The translations under genes and the position numbers were made by a program. Shown here one piece after another: positions 1-7,286 of a stretch of 41,067 nt of DNA; position 1 is the first letter of the stretch; the number at the start of each line of letters is the position of its first letter. A model generated the notes under the pieces. It searched no databases and had not been told where the DNA came from. It was given only the letters and a program-made list of their open reading frames with translations. The stretch is from Maricaulis sp. (GTDB lineage Bacteria; Pseudomonadota; Alphaproteobacteria; Caulobacterales; Maricaulaceae), in NCBI RefSeq assembly GCF_030149235.1, contig NZ_JASBRW010000036.1, forward strand, positions 1 to 41,067. Direction: 5' to 3'.

Positions 1-55
1 GTTCTTCCACCTTGAACCGGGCCAGCCGGATCAAAGGTTCGTGCGAGCGTGTCAT
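1..55 (-). CDS. fliJ: FliJ, flagellar export chaperone (N-terminus only)
   Basis: Only the first 18 codons are inside the window; they read [18 protein letters not shown] and the frame runs off the left edge. The ATG at 55 overlaps the fliI stop codon (ATGA), so the two genes are translationally coupled. FliJ normally follows fliI; it is a small coiled-coil protein that sits in the FliI hexamer and links it to the FlhA export gate. The identification rests on position and on the start resembling FliJ N-termini, since too little is visible for a motif-based call. Confidence 0.7.
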   Translation of the reverse strand, partial: MTRSHEPLIRLARFKVEE

Positions 56-1398
56 GACGCTACTCCTTCACCACCACCAAGTATCCCGGCCAGACTTGCG
101 AATGTCGACGGAATGTCCGCCGCATCGTCTTTTGACTGGCCAAGGAACGCCTCCAACGGATCGTTGAGGGCGATTGCCCGGTCTACCGCCGGGTTCGATC
201 CCTGGGTGTATGCCCCCAGCCGGATCAATTCCTCCATATCGGCATAAGCCGACAAAACCTTCCTCGCCTCTGCCACCAGTGGCCGCTCATCAGGTTCGAA
301 CACCTCCGGCGCCGTCCGGCTGACGGACTTCAAAACATCGATCGCCGGGTATCGTCCGCGTTCTGCAATCGCCCGGCTCATCACCACGTGACCGTCGAGA
401 ATACCGCGTACGGCGTCCGCGATCGGCTCGTTATGATCATCACCATCCACCAAAACAGTGAAAAGTCCGGTAATGGAGCCCTGTTTTCCGCCGTCCATGC
501 GCTCAGGACCGGGCCCGGCGCGCTCAAGTAGCCGTGGCAATTCAGCAAATACGGACGGCGTATATCCGCGCGTGGTCGGCGGTTCGCCGGCCGCGAGGCC
601 GATTTCGCGCTGAGCGAGGGCGAAACGAGTGACGGAATCCATCAGGCAGAGAACATCCATACCCTGATCGCGGAAATACTCTGACACCGACAGGGTCAGG
701 TGCGCGGCCTGACGACGGGCCAGGGCCGGCGCATCGGACGTCTCGGTAATCACTACCGAACGCGCGCGGCCTTCCGGACCGAGAACATCCTCGACGAACT
801 CGCGCGCCTCCCGGCCCCGCTCGCCGATCAGGCCGATGACGATGACATCGGCTTCACAGGCGCGCGCCAGCATCGACATCAAAACGGATTTACCAACACC
901 GGAGCCGGCGAAAATACCCAAACGCTGGCCCCGCCGCATCGGCACGAAGGCATTGAGGACCCGCACGCCCATATCGAGGCGCGTACCCAAGCGTGCCCGG
1001 CCATGAGCACTCGGCGGATCGCCTTTCAGAGGATAGGGGTGAGCCCCATCCATCAGCGGCGGCCCGCTGTCGAGCGGCCGGCCGAAACCGTCCAGTACAC
1101 GCCCAAGCCAGCTTCTGGAGGGGCGCACCCGCGCCGGTTCCGGCTGCAGCTTGACCTTGGCGCCCGGCCGGACGCCCTCGAGCGGCCCAAAGGGCATCAT
1201 CAGCGCGGTTTCGCCGCGAAAGCCGACAATCTCGCATTCGGCCGGACCGCGGGGTGTATCGATCACGGCATGTGCGCCCAGCGACAACCCCGCCTTGGGG
1301 CCCTCGGCCTCGACCAGGAGACCATTGAGCGCTGTTACCCGGCCTTCCAGCACGCGGGCATCAGCACGTTCAATGCGATCGATGAGGGTTTGCATCAT
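52..1398 (-). CDS. fliI: FliI, flagellum-specific ATPase of the type III export apparatus
   Basis: A 448-residue protein of normal FliI length. The Walker A loop GSGVGKS is near residue 165, followed by the [10 protein letters not shown] segment and the [16 protein letters not shown] segment, all typical of the F1-beta-like export ATPases. FliI hydrolyses ATP at the cytoplasmic face of the flagellar basal body and helps release export substrates from their chaperones. Two ATG codons stand in tandem at the start; AGGAG lies 12 bases upstream of the first, a slightly long spacing, so the second ATG is possible. The stop overlaps the start of fliJ. It is transcribed away from the aminomutase gene, so its promoter must lie within 1399-1714. 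Confidence 0.97.
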   Translation of the reverse strand: MMQTLIDRIERADARVLEGRVTALNGLLVEAEGPKAGLSLGAHAVIDTPRGPAECEIVGFRGETALMMPFGPLEGVRPGAKVKLQPEPARVRPSRSWLGRVLDGFGRPLDSGPPLMDGAHPYPLKGDPPSAHGRARLGTRLDMGVRVLNAFVPMRRGQRLGIFAGSGVGKSVLMSMLARACEADVIVIGLIGERGREAREFVEDVLGPEGRARSVVITETSDAPALARRQAAHLTLSVSEYFRDQGMDVLCLMDSVTRFALAQREIGLAAGEPPTTRGYTPSVFAELPRLLERAGPGPERMDGGKQGSITGLFTVLVDGDDHNEPIADAVRGILDGHVVMSRAIAERGRYPAIDVLKSVSRTAPEVFEPDERPLVAEARKVLSAYADMEELIRLGAYTQGSNPAVDRAIALNDPLEAFLGQSKDDAADIPSTFASLAGILGGGEGVAS

Positions 1399-1714
1399 TG
1401 CCGTCAGGCACTCCTGGGAGGATCTTGGCGCGGTGCCCGGACCCGATTCTCAAACACTTTAGCGCAACGCGGTTGCTGGCGCGTAAACACCCGGCAATTG
1501 TTGCAGGGTGAAGTTTTTAAGACGCGAGCGGTTCACAAGAGCGATATCGACGCTATGTTCGGCTGCGAGCTGGAGGGGCGTTCAATCGCGCATGAAAGTT
1601 CATGCCCGCCGATTGAACCTGGCCGGGTCTGATCCGCCACATCCTCCCCAATGTATCACTCCGCGGTGCGCCCGACGACGCTGCACCGCTACAAAAGCTG
1701 ACGGGAGACAGCCT
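1399..1714. other. Divergent intergenic region between fliI and the aminomutase gene
   Basis: This 316-bp stretch separates two divergent genes. The aminomutase frame stays open upstream to about 1508, but that extension is Arg/Cys/Pro-rich and unlike KamA proteins. A good ribosome site (GGGAG, 1703-1707) sits just before the ATG at 1715. I see no convincing sigma-54 or CtrA-type promoter for fliI and no RNA gene. One TTAA near 1516 is isolated. Confidence 0.5.
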
Positions 1715-3154
1715 ATGCCGCCCGCCAAGTCCCGCACTCTCATTGCAGGTTCCAGGCCGAAGAAGAAAGCTGTCAGCCGGCAGCACAAAAGCAATCTTTA
1801 CGGTCAGATCCGGGAAACAAAATTCCGCCGCTACATCCAGCATGACCTGGCGCAATACCAGGCTTATCTCGATGATGGAGGCGCTGCGATCTATTCCGCC
1901 GACGAGCTCAACGCGCTCGCCGATGCGGGTATCTCCGATCGTCTTCCGCCGCGCGCGACCGGCTATTATCTCGATCTCGCCAAGCGTTCTGAGGCCGTGC
2001 GCAATCTGATCAAGGCGCGTCCGGAAGAAACCGATGACCTGTCCGGCGAGAGCGATCCGTCCAACCAGCTCTCCTACAGCCCGATCCCGGGCCTCCTGCA
2101 CAAATATGAGCTGGTCCTGCTTTACGTGGTGCGGACCTGTTCGGCCTGGTGCCGCTATTGCTACCGCTCCGACTTCCTGACCGGGAAAACGGAGAAGGAC
2201 ACCGCCTCGATCCATGAGATCGTCGACTACATCACCGGTCACAACAAAAAAGTCGAAACCGGCCTGACCTCACGACCGAAAATCCGCGAAGCGCTGCTGT
2301 CCGGCGGCGACCCGATGGTGCTGTCGAACCGCAATCTGTTCGATTATCTCAACGGTCTGGCCGAAGCCGGTCTTGACGTTATCCGCATCGGCACCAAGGA
2401 ACTTGCCTTCTTCCCCGAACGCTTCGACGAAAACTTCTTCGCCATGCTGGACCTGTTCCACGAACTGCATCCGCAGGTCCTAGTCTCCTTCATGGTCCAT
2501 TTCACCCATCCCGATGAAGTGCTGCTGCTGGATGAGGATGGCGGCTATTTCCATGACGAGCACGGCCGTCCGATGCGCAATCCGAAGGTGGCCAGGGCGG
2601 TCAGCCAGCTGCGCGCACGCTCTTTCGTCAATCTGGAGAACCAGACCCCGATCATCGACAGCGTCAATGACAGTGTCGAGGACCTGCGCCTGCTCCAGCG
2701 CGAGATGAAGCGCATCGGGATCAATAACCACTATTTCTTCCAGTGCCGCGAGATCGAAGGCCATCGCGCCTTTGCTGTTCCGGTCGAGGAAGCCTTTGCC
2801 CTGCACAGGGAGAGCCAGCACGCGCTCTCCGGCATCGAGCGCTCGCGCTTTGCCCTCTCAACCGAGGCCGGCAAGATGGAAGTCGTGGGGATGACGGATC
2901 CGCAACCGCAATTGCGCGGCCTCGCCGGACCGCTCGGCGAAGCCCTGGCGGACGGGCTGATCATATTCCGCCTGCACCGCACTCCCTACCAGGACCGGCA
3001 GGGCGATCTTGTCATTGCCCGGCGCAATCGGAACGCCTTGTGGATCAGCGGCTATGAAGACCGCATCCTGTTTGATGGCCGCAAGCAGGCCGCCAATGAG
3101 CAAATCGCTCCGCTTCTGGCCCTGATCGAACCCGAATTGGTGGCCGCCGAGTAA
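1715..3154 (+). CDS. KamA-family radical SAM aminomutase (lysine 2,3-aminomutase-like, substrate uncertain)
   Basis: A 479-residue protein. Cys142, Cys146 and Cys149 form the CxxxCxxC cluster that binds the radical-SAM 4Fe-4S cluster (CSAWCRYCYR), followed by the SGGDPMV motif. The likely PLP lysine is Lys387 in STEAGKMEVVG. Family members move an alpha-amino group to the beta carbon using SAM and PLP. Aligned from memory to the clostridial lysine enzyme, the two aspartates that hold the lysine side chain are not conserved: the QCD position reads QCR (Arg345), and the residue before the PLP loop is Ser/Thr. The substrate may therefore not be free lysine. The start at 1715 was chosen for its GGGAG ribosome site and because the upstream extension looks non-coding. 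It stands alone; no EF-P or partner acetyltransferase gene is adjacent. Confidence 0.85.
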   Translation: MPPAKSRTLIAGSRPKKKAVSRQHKSNLYGQIRETKFRRYIQHDLAQYQAYLDDGGAAIYSADELNALADAGISDRLPPRATGYYLDLAKRSEAVRNLIKARPEETDDLSGESDPSNQLSYSPIPGLLHKYELVLLYVVRTCSAWCRYCYRSDFLTGKTEKDTASIHEIVDYITGHNKKVETGLTSRPKIREALLSGGDPMVLSNRNLFDYLNGLAEAGLDVIRIGTKELAFFPERFDENFFAMLDLFHELHPQVLVSFMVHFTHPDEVLLLDEDGGYFHDEHGRPMRNPKVARAVSQLRARSFVNLENQTPIIDSVNDSVEDLRLLQREMKRIGINNHYFFQCREIEGHRAFAVPVEEAFALHRESQHALSGIERSRFALSTEAGKMEVVGMTDPQPQLRGLAGPLGEALADGLIIFRLHRTPYQDRQGDLVIARRNRNALWISGYEDRILFDGRKQAANEQIAPLLALIEPELVAAE

Positions 3155-3512
3155 CCATCAGCCTGTGGAAAACCGGCTATCAACGGCTCGCAACAGTTCC
3201 GTTCCGGGCCGTTTTGCTATGGAAACTGCACTTTTCCGGGGCTGATCCGACATACTTTATGCGCTTTATAATCTATAAGCGCGTCCCGATTTATCCCGAA
3301 TGATCAATGACCTCCGGGCTAAACCCTGAATGGTTAACGCGGATTTCGAATCGGATGGTGTCAAGAAGGTCGGTCGGCCCTGCGATTCCGGCAGATGGTC
3401 AAGGCGCAGTTAACTTTCGTTAAGGGTTTCCGCATAGCGTCCGAATAAGGTTAATTCAGAACTGAGGCCGGGCGCAGCGAGTCGTCTGGTGATTTAAACC
3501 GGAGGCGAACCA
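3155..3512 (+). promoter_or_regulatory. ctrA control region
   Basis: A 358-bp non-coding region upstream of ctrA. It holds an exact CtrA half-site TTAACCAT on the minus strand (3330-3337), a TTAA-N6-TTAA pair (3410-3413 and 3420-3423), and two GANTC sites (GAATC at 3348-3352, GATTC at 3384-3388). In Caulobacter the ctrA promoters are known to combine CtrA boxes with a GANTC site methylated by CcrM, so that transcription depends on replication and on feedback. The same ingredients are visible here. Which sites act, and where transcription starts, is inference. Confidence 0.7.
3261..3282. repeat. Imperfect inverted repeat upstream of ctrA
   Basis: The arms GCGCTTTATA and TATAAGCGC flank a three-base centre, with one unpaired base. 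It lies about 105 bases after the aminomutase stop. No T-run follows, so it is a poor intrinsic terminator; it could be a protein-binding palindrome. Confidence 0.35.
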
Positions 3513-4208
3513 ATGCGGGTTCTTCTTATTGAAGATGATCGGGCCACGGCCCAGTCCATCGAGCTGATGCTGAAATCAGAAGGTTTCAACATCTACACCA
3601 CGGACCTGGGTGAAGAAGGCGTCGATCTCGGCAAGCTGTACGATTACGATATCATCCTGCTCGACCTGAACCTGCCCGACATGCCGGGCTTCGACGTGCT
3701 CAAGACGCTGCGCGTTTCCAAGGTCGACACGCCGATCCTGATCCTCACGGGTAATGCGGACATCGACAACAAGGTGCGCGGCCTGGGCTGTGGCGCCGAC
3801 GATTACATGACCAAGCCCTTCCACAAGGACGAGATGATCGCGCGCATCCACGCCATCGTTCGCCGCTCCAAGGGCCATTCCCAGTCTGTCATCCGCACCG
3901 GCGCCATCGCGGTCAATCTCGACGCCAAGACGGTCGAGGTCGAGAACCAGCGCGTGCACCTGACCGGCAAGGAATACCAGATGCTCGAGCTGCTCTCCCT
4001 GCGCAAGGGGACGACGCTCACCAAGGAAATGTTCCTCAACCACCTCTATGGTGGCATGGACGAGCCGGAACTGAAGATCATCGACGTCTTCATCTGTAAG
4101 CTCCGCAAGAAACTGGCCGCGGCCACCGATGGCGAACACCACATCGAGACGGTCTGGGGCCGTGGCTATGTGCTGCGCGACCCGGTAGAGGAAAAAGCCG
4201 CCTCCTAG
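3513..4208 (+). CDS. ctrA: CtrA, cell-cycle master response regulator
   Basis: A 231-residue OmpR-type regulator. The receiver domain covers residues 1-120, with acidic residues Asp8/Asp9, phosphoacceptor Asp51 (LLDLNLPD) and the conserved lysine in TKPF. The winged-helix DNA-binding domain follows and ends with the [10 protein letters not shown] segment. Length, Asp51 and sequence match Caulobacter CtrA. CtrA~P silences the replication origin and switches on flagellar, pilus and division genes; it is phosphorylated by CckA through ChpT. GGAGG stands 9 bases before the ATG. The C-terminus ends KAAS, whereas the Caulobacter protein ends in Ala-Ala, part of its ClpXP signal. Its phosphodonor gene chpT lies 6 kb downstream on the other strand. 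The gene is monocistronic, with a strong terminator immediately after it. Confidence 0.98.
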   Translation: MRVLLIEDDRATAQSIELMLKSEGFNIYTTDLGEEGVDLGKLYDYDIILLDLNLPDMPGFDVLKTLRVSKVDTPILILTGNADIDNKVRGLGCGADDYMTKPFHKDEMIARIHAIVRRSKGHSQSVIRTGAIAVNLDAKTVEVENQRVHLTGKEYQMLELLSLRKGTTLTKEMFLNHLYGGMDEPELKIIDVFICKLRKKLAAATDGEHHIETVWGRGYVLRDPVEEKAAS

Positions 4209-4230
4209 AAACCGGCCTCATTTTCTGAAG

Positions 4231-4264
4231 AAAAGCCCGGGCTTCACGGCCCGGGCTTTTTCTT
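4231..4264 (+). terminator. Intrinsic terminator of ctrA
   Basis: Perfect 12-bp arms at 4231-4242 and 4249-4260 (AAAAGCCCGGGC paired with GCCCGGGCTTTT) around a 6-base loop, running into TTTTTCTT. It starts 22 bases after the ctrA stop. Confidence 0.93.
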
Positions 4265-4336
4265 GTGCCTGATCACCTTCTTGTGGGTGACCACCGGTGA
4301 AACGGGCAAACGTGATCCGGCAGTGATAGATCGCCA

Positions 4337-4365
4337 AAGAAAAGCCCGCTGGCGAACCAGCGGGC
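4337..4365 (-). terminator. Intrinsic terminator of the che operon
   Basis: On the minus strand a 9-bp GC-rich stem (4357-4365 paired with 4344-4352) closes a TTCG loop, the very stable UUCG tetraloop, and is followed by TTTTCTTT. It lies 27 bases beyond the cheR stop. Together with the ctrA terminator it insulates the two converging units. Confidence 0.92.
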
Positions 4366-4391
4366 CTTATCCTGTTGCGTTCGGGGCCGGC

Positions 4392-5237
4392 CTAGGCAGC
4401 GGCGCTGCGCTTGCCTGCAGCGCCGTCTGTGCGTCCGTAGAGACCACGACGGCCCTCAACCGGCTCAAAGTCCTTGGACAGACCGACAACCGTCTCAGCG
4501 GCGCCCATGATCAGATAGCCGTCACTCGGAGTCTGCTTGGCGAGGCGCGCAAGAACCTGCTTCTTTGTCTCGGCATCGAAATAGATCAGCACATTGCGAC
4601 AGAAGACGACATCGAACGTGCCCATGGCATTGAAGCTTTCAAGCAGGTTCTGCTTCTGGAAAGTCACCATCTGGCGAATATTCGGCTTGATGCGCCACTG
4701 ATCCCCGGTCTGCTCGAAATGGCGGACCAGGCGCTGAATGGCGAGACCGCGCTGAACCTCGAACTGCGAGTAAATCCCGGCCCTGGCCTTTTCCAATACC
4801 CGTGGCGCCATGTCGGTTGCCACAATCTCGACCTTGAGATTGCCCAGGCGAGCGCGCTCTTCATCGAGTAGCATGGCAAGGGAATACGGCTCCTGACCCG
4901 AGGAACATGCGGCACACCAGATACGGATCGAGCCATTGAGACCGCGGGCACGGGCCAGATTCGGCAGGATGTCCTGCTTGAACAGGTCGAACGGCGTGTT
5001 GTCGCGGAAGAAGAAGGTTTCGTGCGTTGCCAGGGCTTCCGTAATGCCCCAAAGCAGACGCTCGGAGCGATCGCGACGTACGGCGGCGATCAAAGCCTCG
5101 ATGGAGGGATAACCTTCGGCCCGGGCAAGCGGAGCCAGACGGCTTTCCAGCAAATAGCCCTTGTCGGCCGACAGGACGAGGCCGGAGCGTTTGAACGCTT
5201 CCGCGGCGACGAAGGTAATGTCGTCTTGTTTGATCAT
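4392..5237 (-). CDS. cheR: CheR, chemoreceptor glutamate methyltransferase
   Basis: A 281-residue protein. The N-terminal helical CheR domain covers about residues 5-65. The Rossmann methyltransferase domain carries the SAM-binding motif ACSSGQEPYSL and the later FDVVFCRNVLIYF segment. CheR methylates receptor glutamates with SAM during adaptation, opposing CheB. The ATG at 5237 is preferred over an in-frame GTG at 5249, because the AGGTGGG ribosome site lies right before the former. The cheB stop is one base upstream of the start, so cheB and cheR are coupled. It is the last gene of the operon. The C-terminus is a short Ala-rich tail rather than an NWETF-binding extension. Confidence 0.96.
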   Translation of the reverse strand: MIKQDDITFVAAEAFKRSGLVLSADKGYLLESRLAPLARAEGYPSIEALIAAVRRDRSERLLWGITEALATHETFFFRDNTPFDLFKQDILPNLARARGLNGSIRIWCAACSSGQEPYSLAMLLDEERARLGNLKVEIVATDMAPRVLEKARAGIYSQFEVQRGLAIQRLVRHFEQTGDQWRIKPNIRQMVTFQKQNLLESFNAMGTFDVVFCRNVLIYFDAETKKQVLARLAKQTPSDGYLIMGAAETVVGLSKDFEPVEGRRGLYGRTDGAAGKRSAAA

Positions 5238-5238
5238 T

Positions 5239-6414
5239 TTACATCCCACCTTTCATCCGCTGGGCGACAGCAGAGCCAATTTCCGCCAGCGGCAGTATTT
5301 CGTCAGCCAGGCCGGCCTCGGCGACTGCACCGGGCATTCCCCAGACAACACTTGTTTTTTCATCCTGGACGATCACGGTACCGCCCATATTGCGGAGGGT
5401 ACGCGCGCCATCGCGCCCGTCATGCCCCATGCCCGTCAGGACAACGCCAAGCGCTGCGCCATTCGTGGCCTCGGCCACCGACTGAAACAGCGGATCGACG
5501 GCGGGACGGCAGAAATTGATCGGTGGCGACTGATCAAGCACAGCATAGAAACCGCCGGCATCCTTGCGCACCGTCATATGAAAATCGCCAGGGGCGATAT
5601 ACAGGGTGCCCGGAGCCAGACGCTCCTTGTCGGTCGCTTCCTTGCACTGAATCTTGCCCGCCTTGGTCAGGTGCTCACCCAGGATCTTGGTGAACAGCGC
5701 CGGCATGTGCTGCGCCAGCACCAGCGGCACACGCGCATCGCCAGGGATTTTCTCGATCACATCGCGCAGGGCCTGCGGACCACCCGTGGACGAGCCAATG
5801 GCAATAATCTCGGGCTTGCCCCGCATCCGGGCGACTGGGCCGCGCCCCGCCGGCGCTTGCGTCAGGGGACGACGCACAGCCGGTGCAGCCGGGGCGGCGG
5901 GCGTGGAGCTCGGACGCAGAGTGCGGGCCACTGGCGGAGCCGGCCGGATGTCCCGTGAAGACGGGACAGGCGGGATCGGCCGCGGCGCGAGCGCCTTGAG
6001 CTTGCCCAGAAGCGACTGACGAAATTCCTCGGCACCGGCCAGACGGCCAGCCTGCGGTTTCGGCGTGTAATCCGCTGCCCCCATCGACAGCGCACGGATG
6101 GTCACTTCACCGCCGCGACGCGTCAACGTGGAGGCCATAACGATCTTACAGCCCGGCACCGCCTTGAGCAGTAATGGCAAGGCCGCGAGACCGTCCATTT
6201 TCGGCATCTCGACATCGAGCACGATCAAATCGGGCTTGAGTTCCGTGGCCTTCGCCAGGCCCTGCTCGCCATCGACGGCAGAGCCCACAAGGGCAAGATC
6301 TTTGTCTTCCTCGACCCAGCGCGTCATGAGTCCGCGCGCTACGGCACTGTCATCAATGACAAGGACCCGGGCTATGGATTGGCTGGCCGCAGATGAAGAG
6401 GCGAGTCCTGACAT
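5239..6414 (-). CDS. cheB: CheB, chemotaxis methylesterase/glutaminase response regulator
   Basis: A 391-residue two-domain protein. The receiver domain covers about residues 15-130 with phosphoacceptor Asp67 (IVLDVEMPKMDG). A Pro/Ala/Arg-rich linker runs from 140 to 200. The C-terminal methylesterase has catalytic Ser209 in GSSTGGPQAL, His236 in AQHMP, and the Asp in TGMGHDGRDG. CheB removes receptor methyl groups after phosphorylation by CheA. The ATG at 6414 follows an AGGGGG ribosome site, and only 10 bases separate it from the cheY stop. The linker is long compared with the enterobacterial protein. Confidence 0.97.
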   Translation of the reverse strand: MSGLASSSAASQSIARVLVIDDSAVARGLMTRWVEEDKDLALVGSAVDGEQGLAKATELKPDLIVLDVEMPKMDGLAALPLLLKAVPGCKIVMASTLTRRGGEVTIRALSMGAADYTPKPQAGRLAGAEEFRQSLLGKLKALAPRPIPPVPSSRDIRPAPPVARTLRPSSTPAAPAAPAVRRPLTQAPAGRGPVARMRGKPEIIAIGSSTGGPQALRDVIEKIPGDARVPLVLAQHMPALFTKILGEHLTKAGKIQCKEATDKERLAPGTLYIAPGDFHMTVRKDAGGFYAVLDQSPPINFCRPAVDPLFQSVAEATNGAALGVVLTGMGHDGRDGARTLRNMGGTVIVQDEKTSVVWGMPGAVAEAGLADEILPLAEIGSAVAQRMKGGM

Positions 6415-6424
6415 GGTCGCCCCC

Positions 6425-6799
6425 TTACGAAGCCCGCAACAGACCTGTCTGTTGGAATTTCGATTCGATAATGTCGCCGTCGAACGGCTTCATCACATAT
6501 TCGTCCGCACCGGCGCGGAGCGCTTCGGTGATGTGGGACATGTCATTCTCGGTCGTGCAAAACACAACGACCGGCCGATCGCCATTTTCCTCGCGCCGCA
6601 GCGCCTTGACGAAATCGAGCCCGTTCATGACCGGCATATTCCAGTCCAGCAGGACCGCGTCGGGCATCTGCTTGCGGCAGGCTTCCAGGGCCTCGGCCCC
6701 GTCTGCCGCCTCGACACAGCCGAATTCGAGCTCTTCGATAATCTTCCGCGCGACTTTTCGGATGACGCGGGAATCGTCAACAACCAAACAGGTTTTCAT
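6425..6799 (-). CDS. cheY: CheY, single-domain chemotaxis response regulator
   Basis: A 124-residue stand-alone receiver. The acidic pair is Asp8/Asp9, phosphoacceptor Asp52 lies in LLDWNMPVMNG, the switch threonine is in FCTTEND, and the conserved lysine is in VMKPFD. The DWNMP form is typical of CheY. It is phosphorylated by CheA and acts on the flagellar switch, or serves as a phosphate sink. GGGGAG lies 9 bases upstream of the ATG, and it sits 13 bases after cheW in the operon. Whether it is the motor-binding CheY or one of several paralogues cannot be told here. Confidence 0.96.
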   Translation of the reverse strand: MKTCLVVDDSRVIRKVARKIIEELEFGCVEAADGAEALEACRKQMPDAVLLDWNMPVMNGLDFVKALRREENGDRPVVVFCTTENDMSHITEALRAGADEYVMKPFDGDIIESKFQQTGLLRAS

Positions 6800-6812
6800 C
6801 CACTCAACTCCC

Positions 6813-7286
6813 CTAGGCCGCTTCGTGTCCTGCCGTGCTACCGATCACGGCGGAGACGTCCAGAACGGCCAATAGTTCCTTCTCCAGTCGGTGCACGCCG
6901 GTCACCATGGAACGCCAGTTGGCGTCGACATGTGCAGGAACCGGTTCCAGTTCTGCACGCGGGCGGCGAAGCACTTCACCGACACTGTCCACGATTAATC
7001 CAAAGATTTCGCTACCACGCTCGACACCAAGTGCCATTCCCGTCTCATCGGCAGAACGCTGCGGCAGTCCAAGGCGCGTCCGGGCGTCGATTGCGGTGAC
7101 GATACGGCCGCGCAGGTTGAGAAGACCGGCCACTTCTGACGGAGAGCGCGGTACGGAGGTCACCGATTGCGGCGTGAAGACTTCACGGATCGCATTGACC
7201 GGGGCGCCGAACAACTGGTCGCCGATACGCACGGAGACGTATTCGTTGATTTCTTCGGTACCGAGCTCGGAACTATCGTTGCTCAT
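6813..7286 (-). CDS. cheW: CheW, receptor-kinase coupling protein
   Basis: A 157-residue CheW-domain protein. It shows the five-stranded barrel pattern with the GLLNLRGRIVTAIDAR segment that contacts receptor and kinase, and the LIVDSVGEVLRR segment. CheW bridges chemoreceptors and CheA in the polar array. Its ATG overlaps the cheA stop (ATGA), which points to translational coupling and fixed stoichiometry with the kinase. No chemoreceptor gene is in the window. Confidence 0.96.
   Translation of the reverse strand: MSNDSSELGTEEINEYVSVRIGDQLFGAPVNAIREVFTPQSVTSVPRSPSEVAGLLNLRGRIVTAIDARTRLGLPQRSADETGMALGVERGSEIFGLIVDSVGEVLRRPRAELEPVPAHVDANWRSMVTGVHRLEKELLAVLDVSAVIGSTAGHEAA

Noticed and set aside
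1508-1714. 69-codon N-terminal extension of the aminomutase frame
   Set aside because: Composition is unlike KamA, and a proper ribosome site precedes the ATG at 1715.
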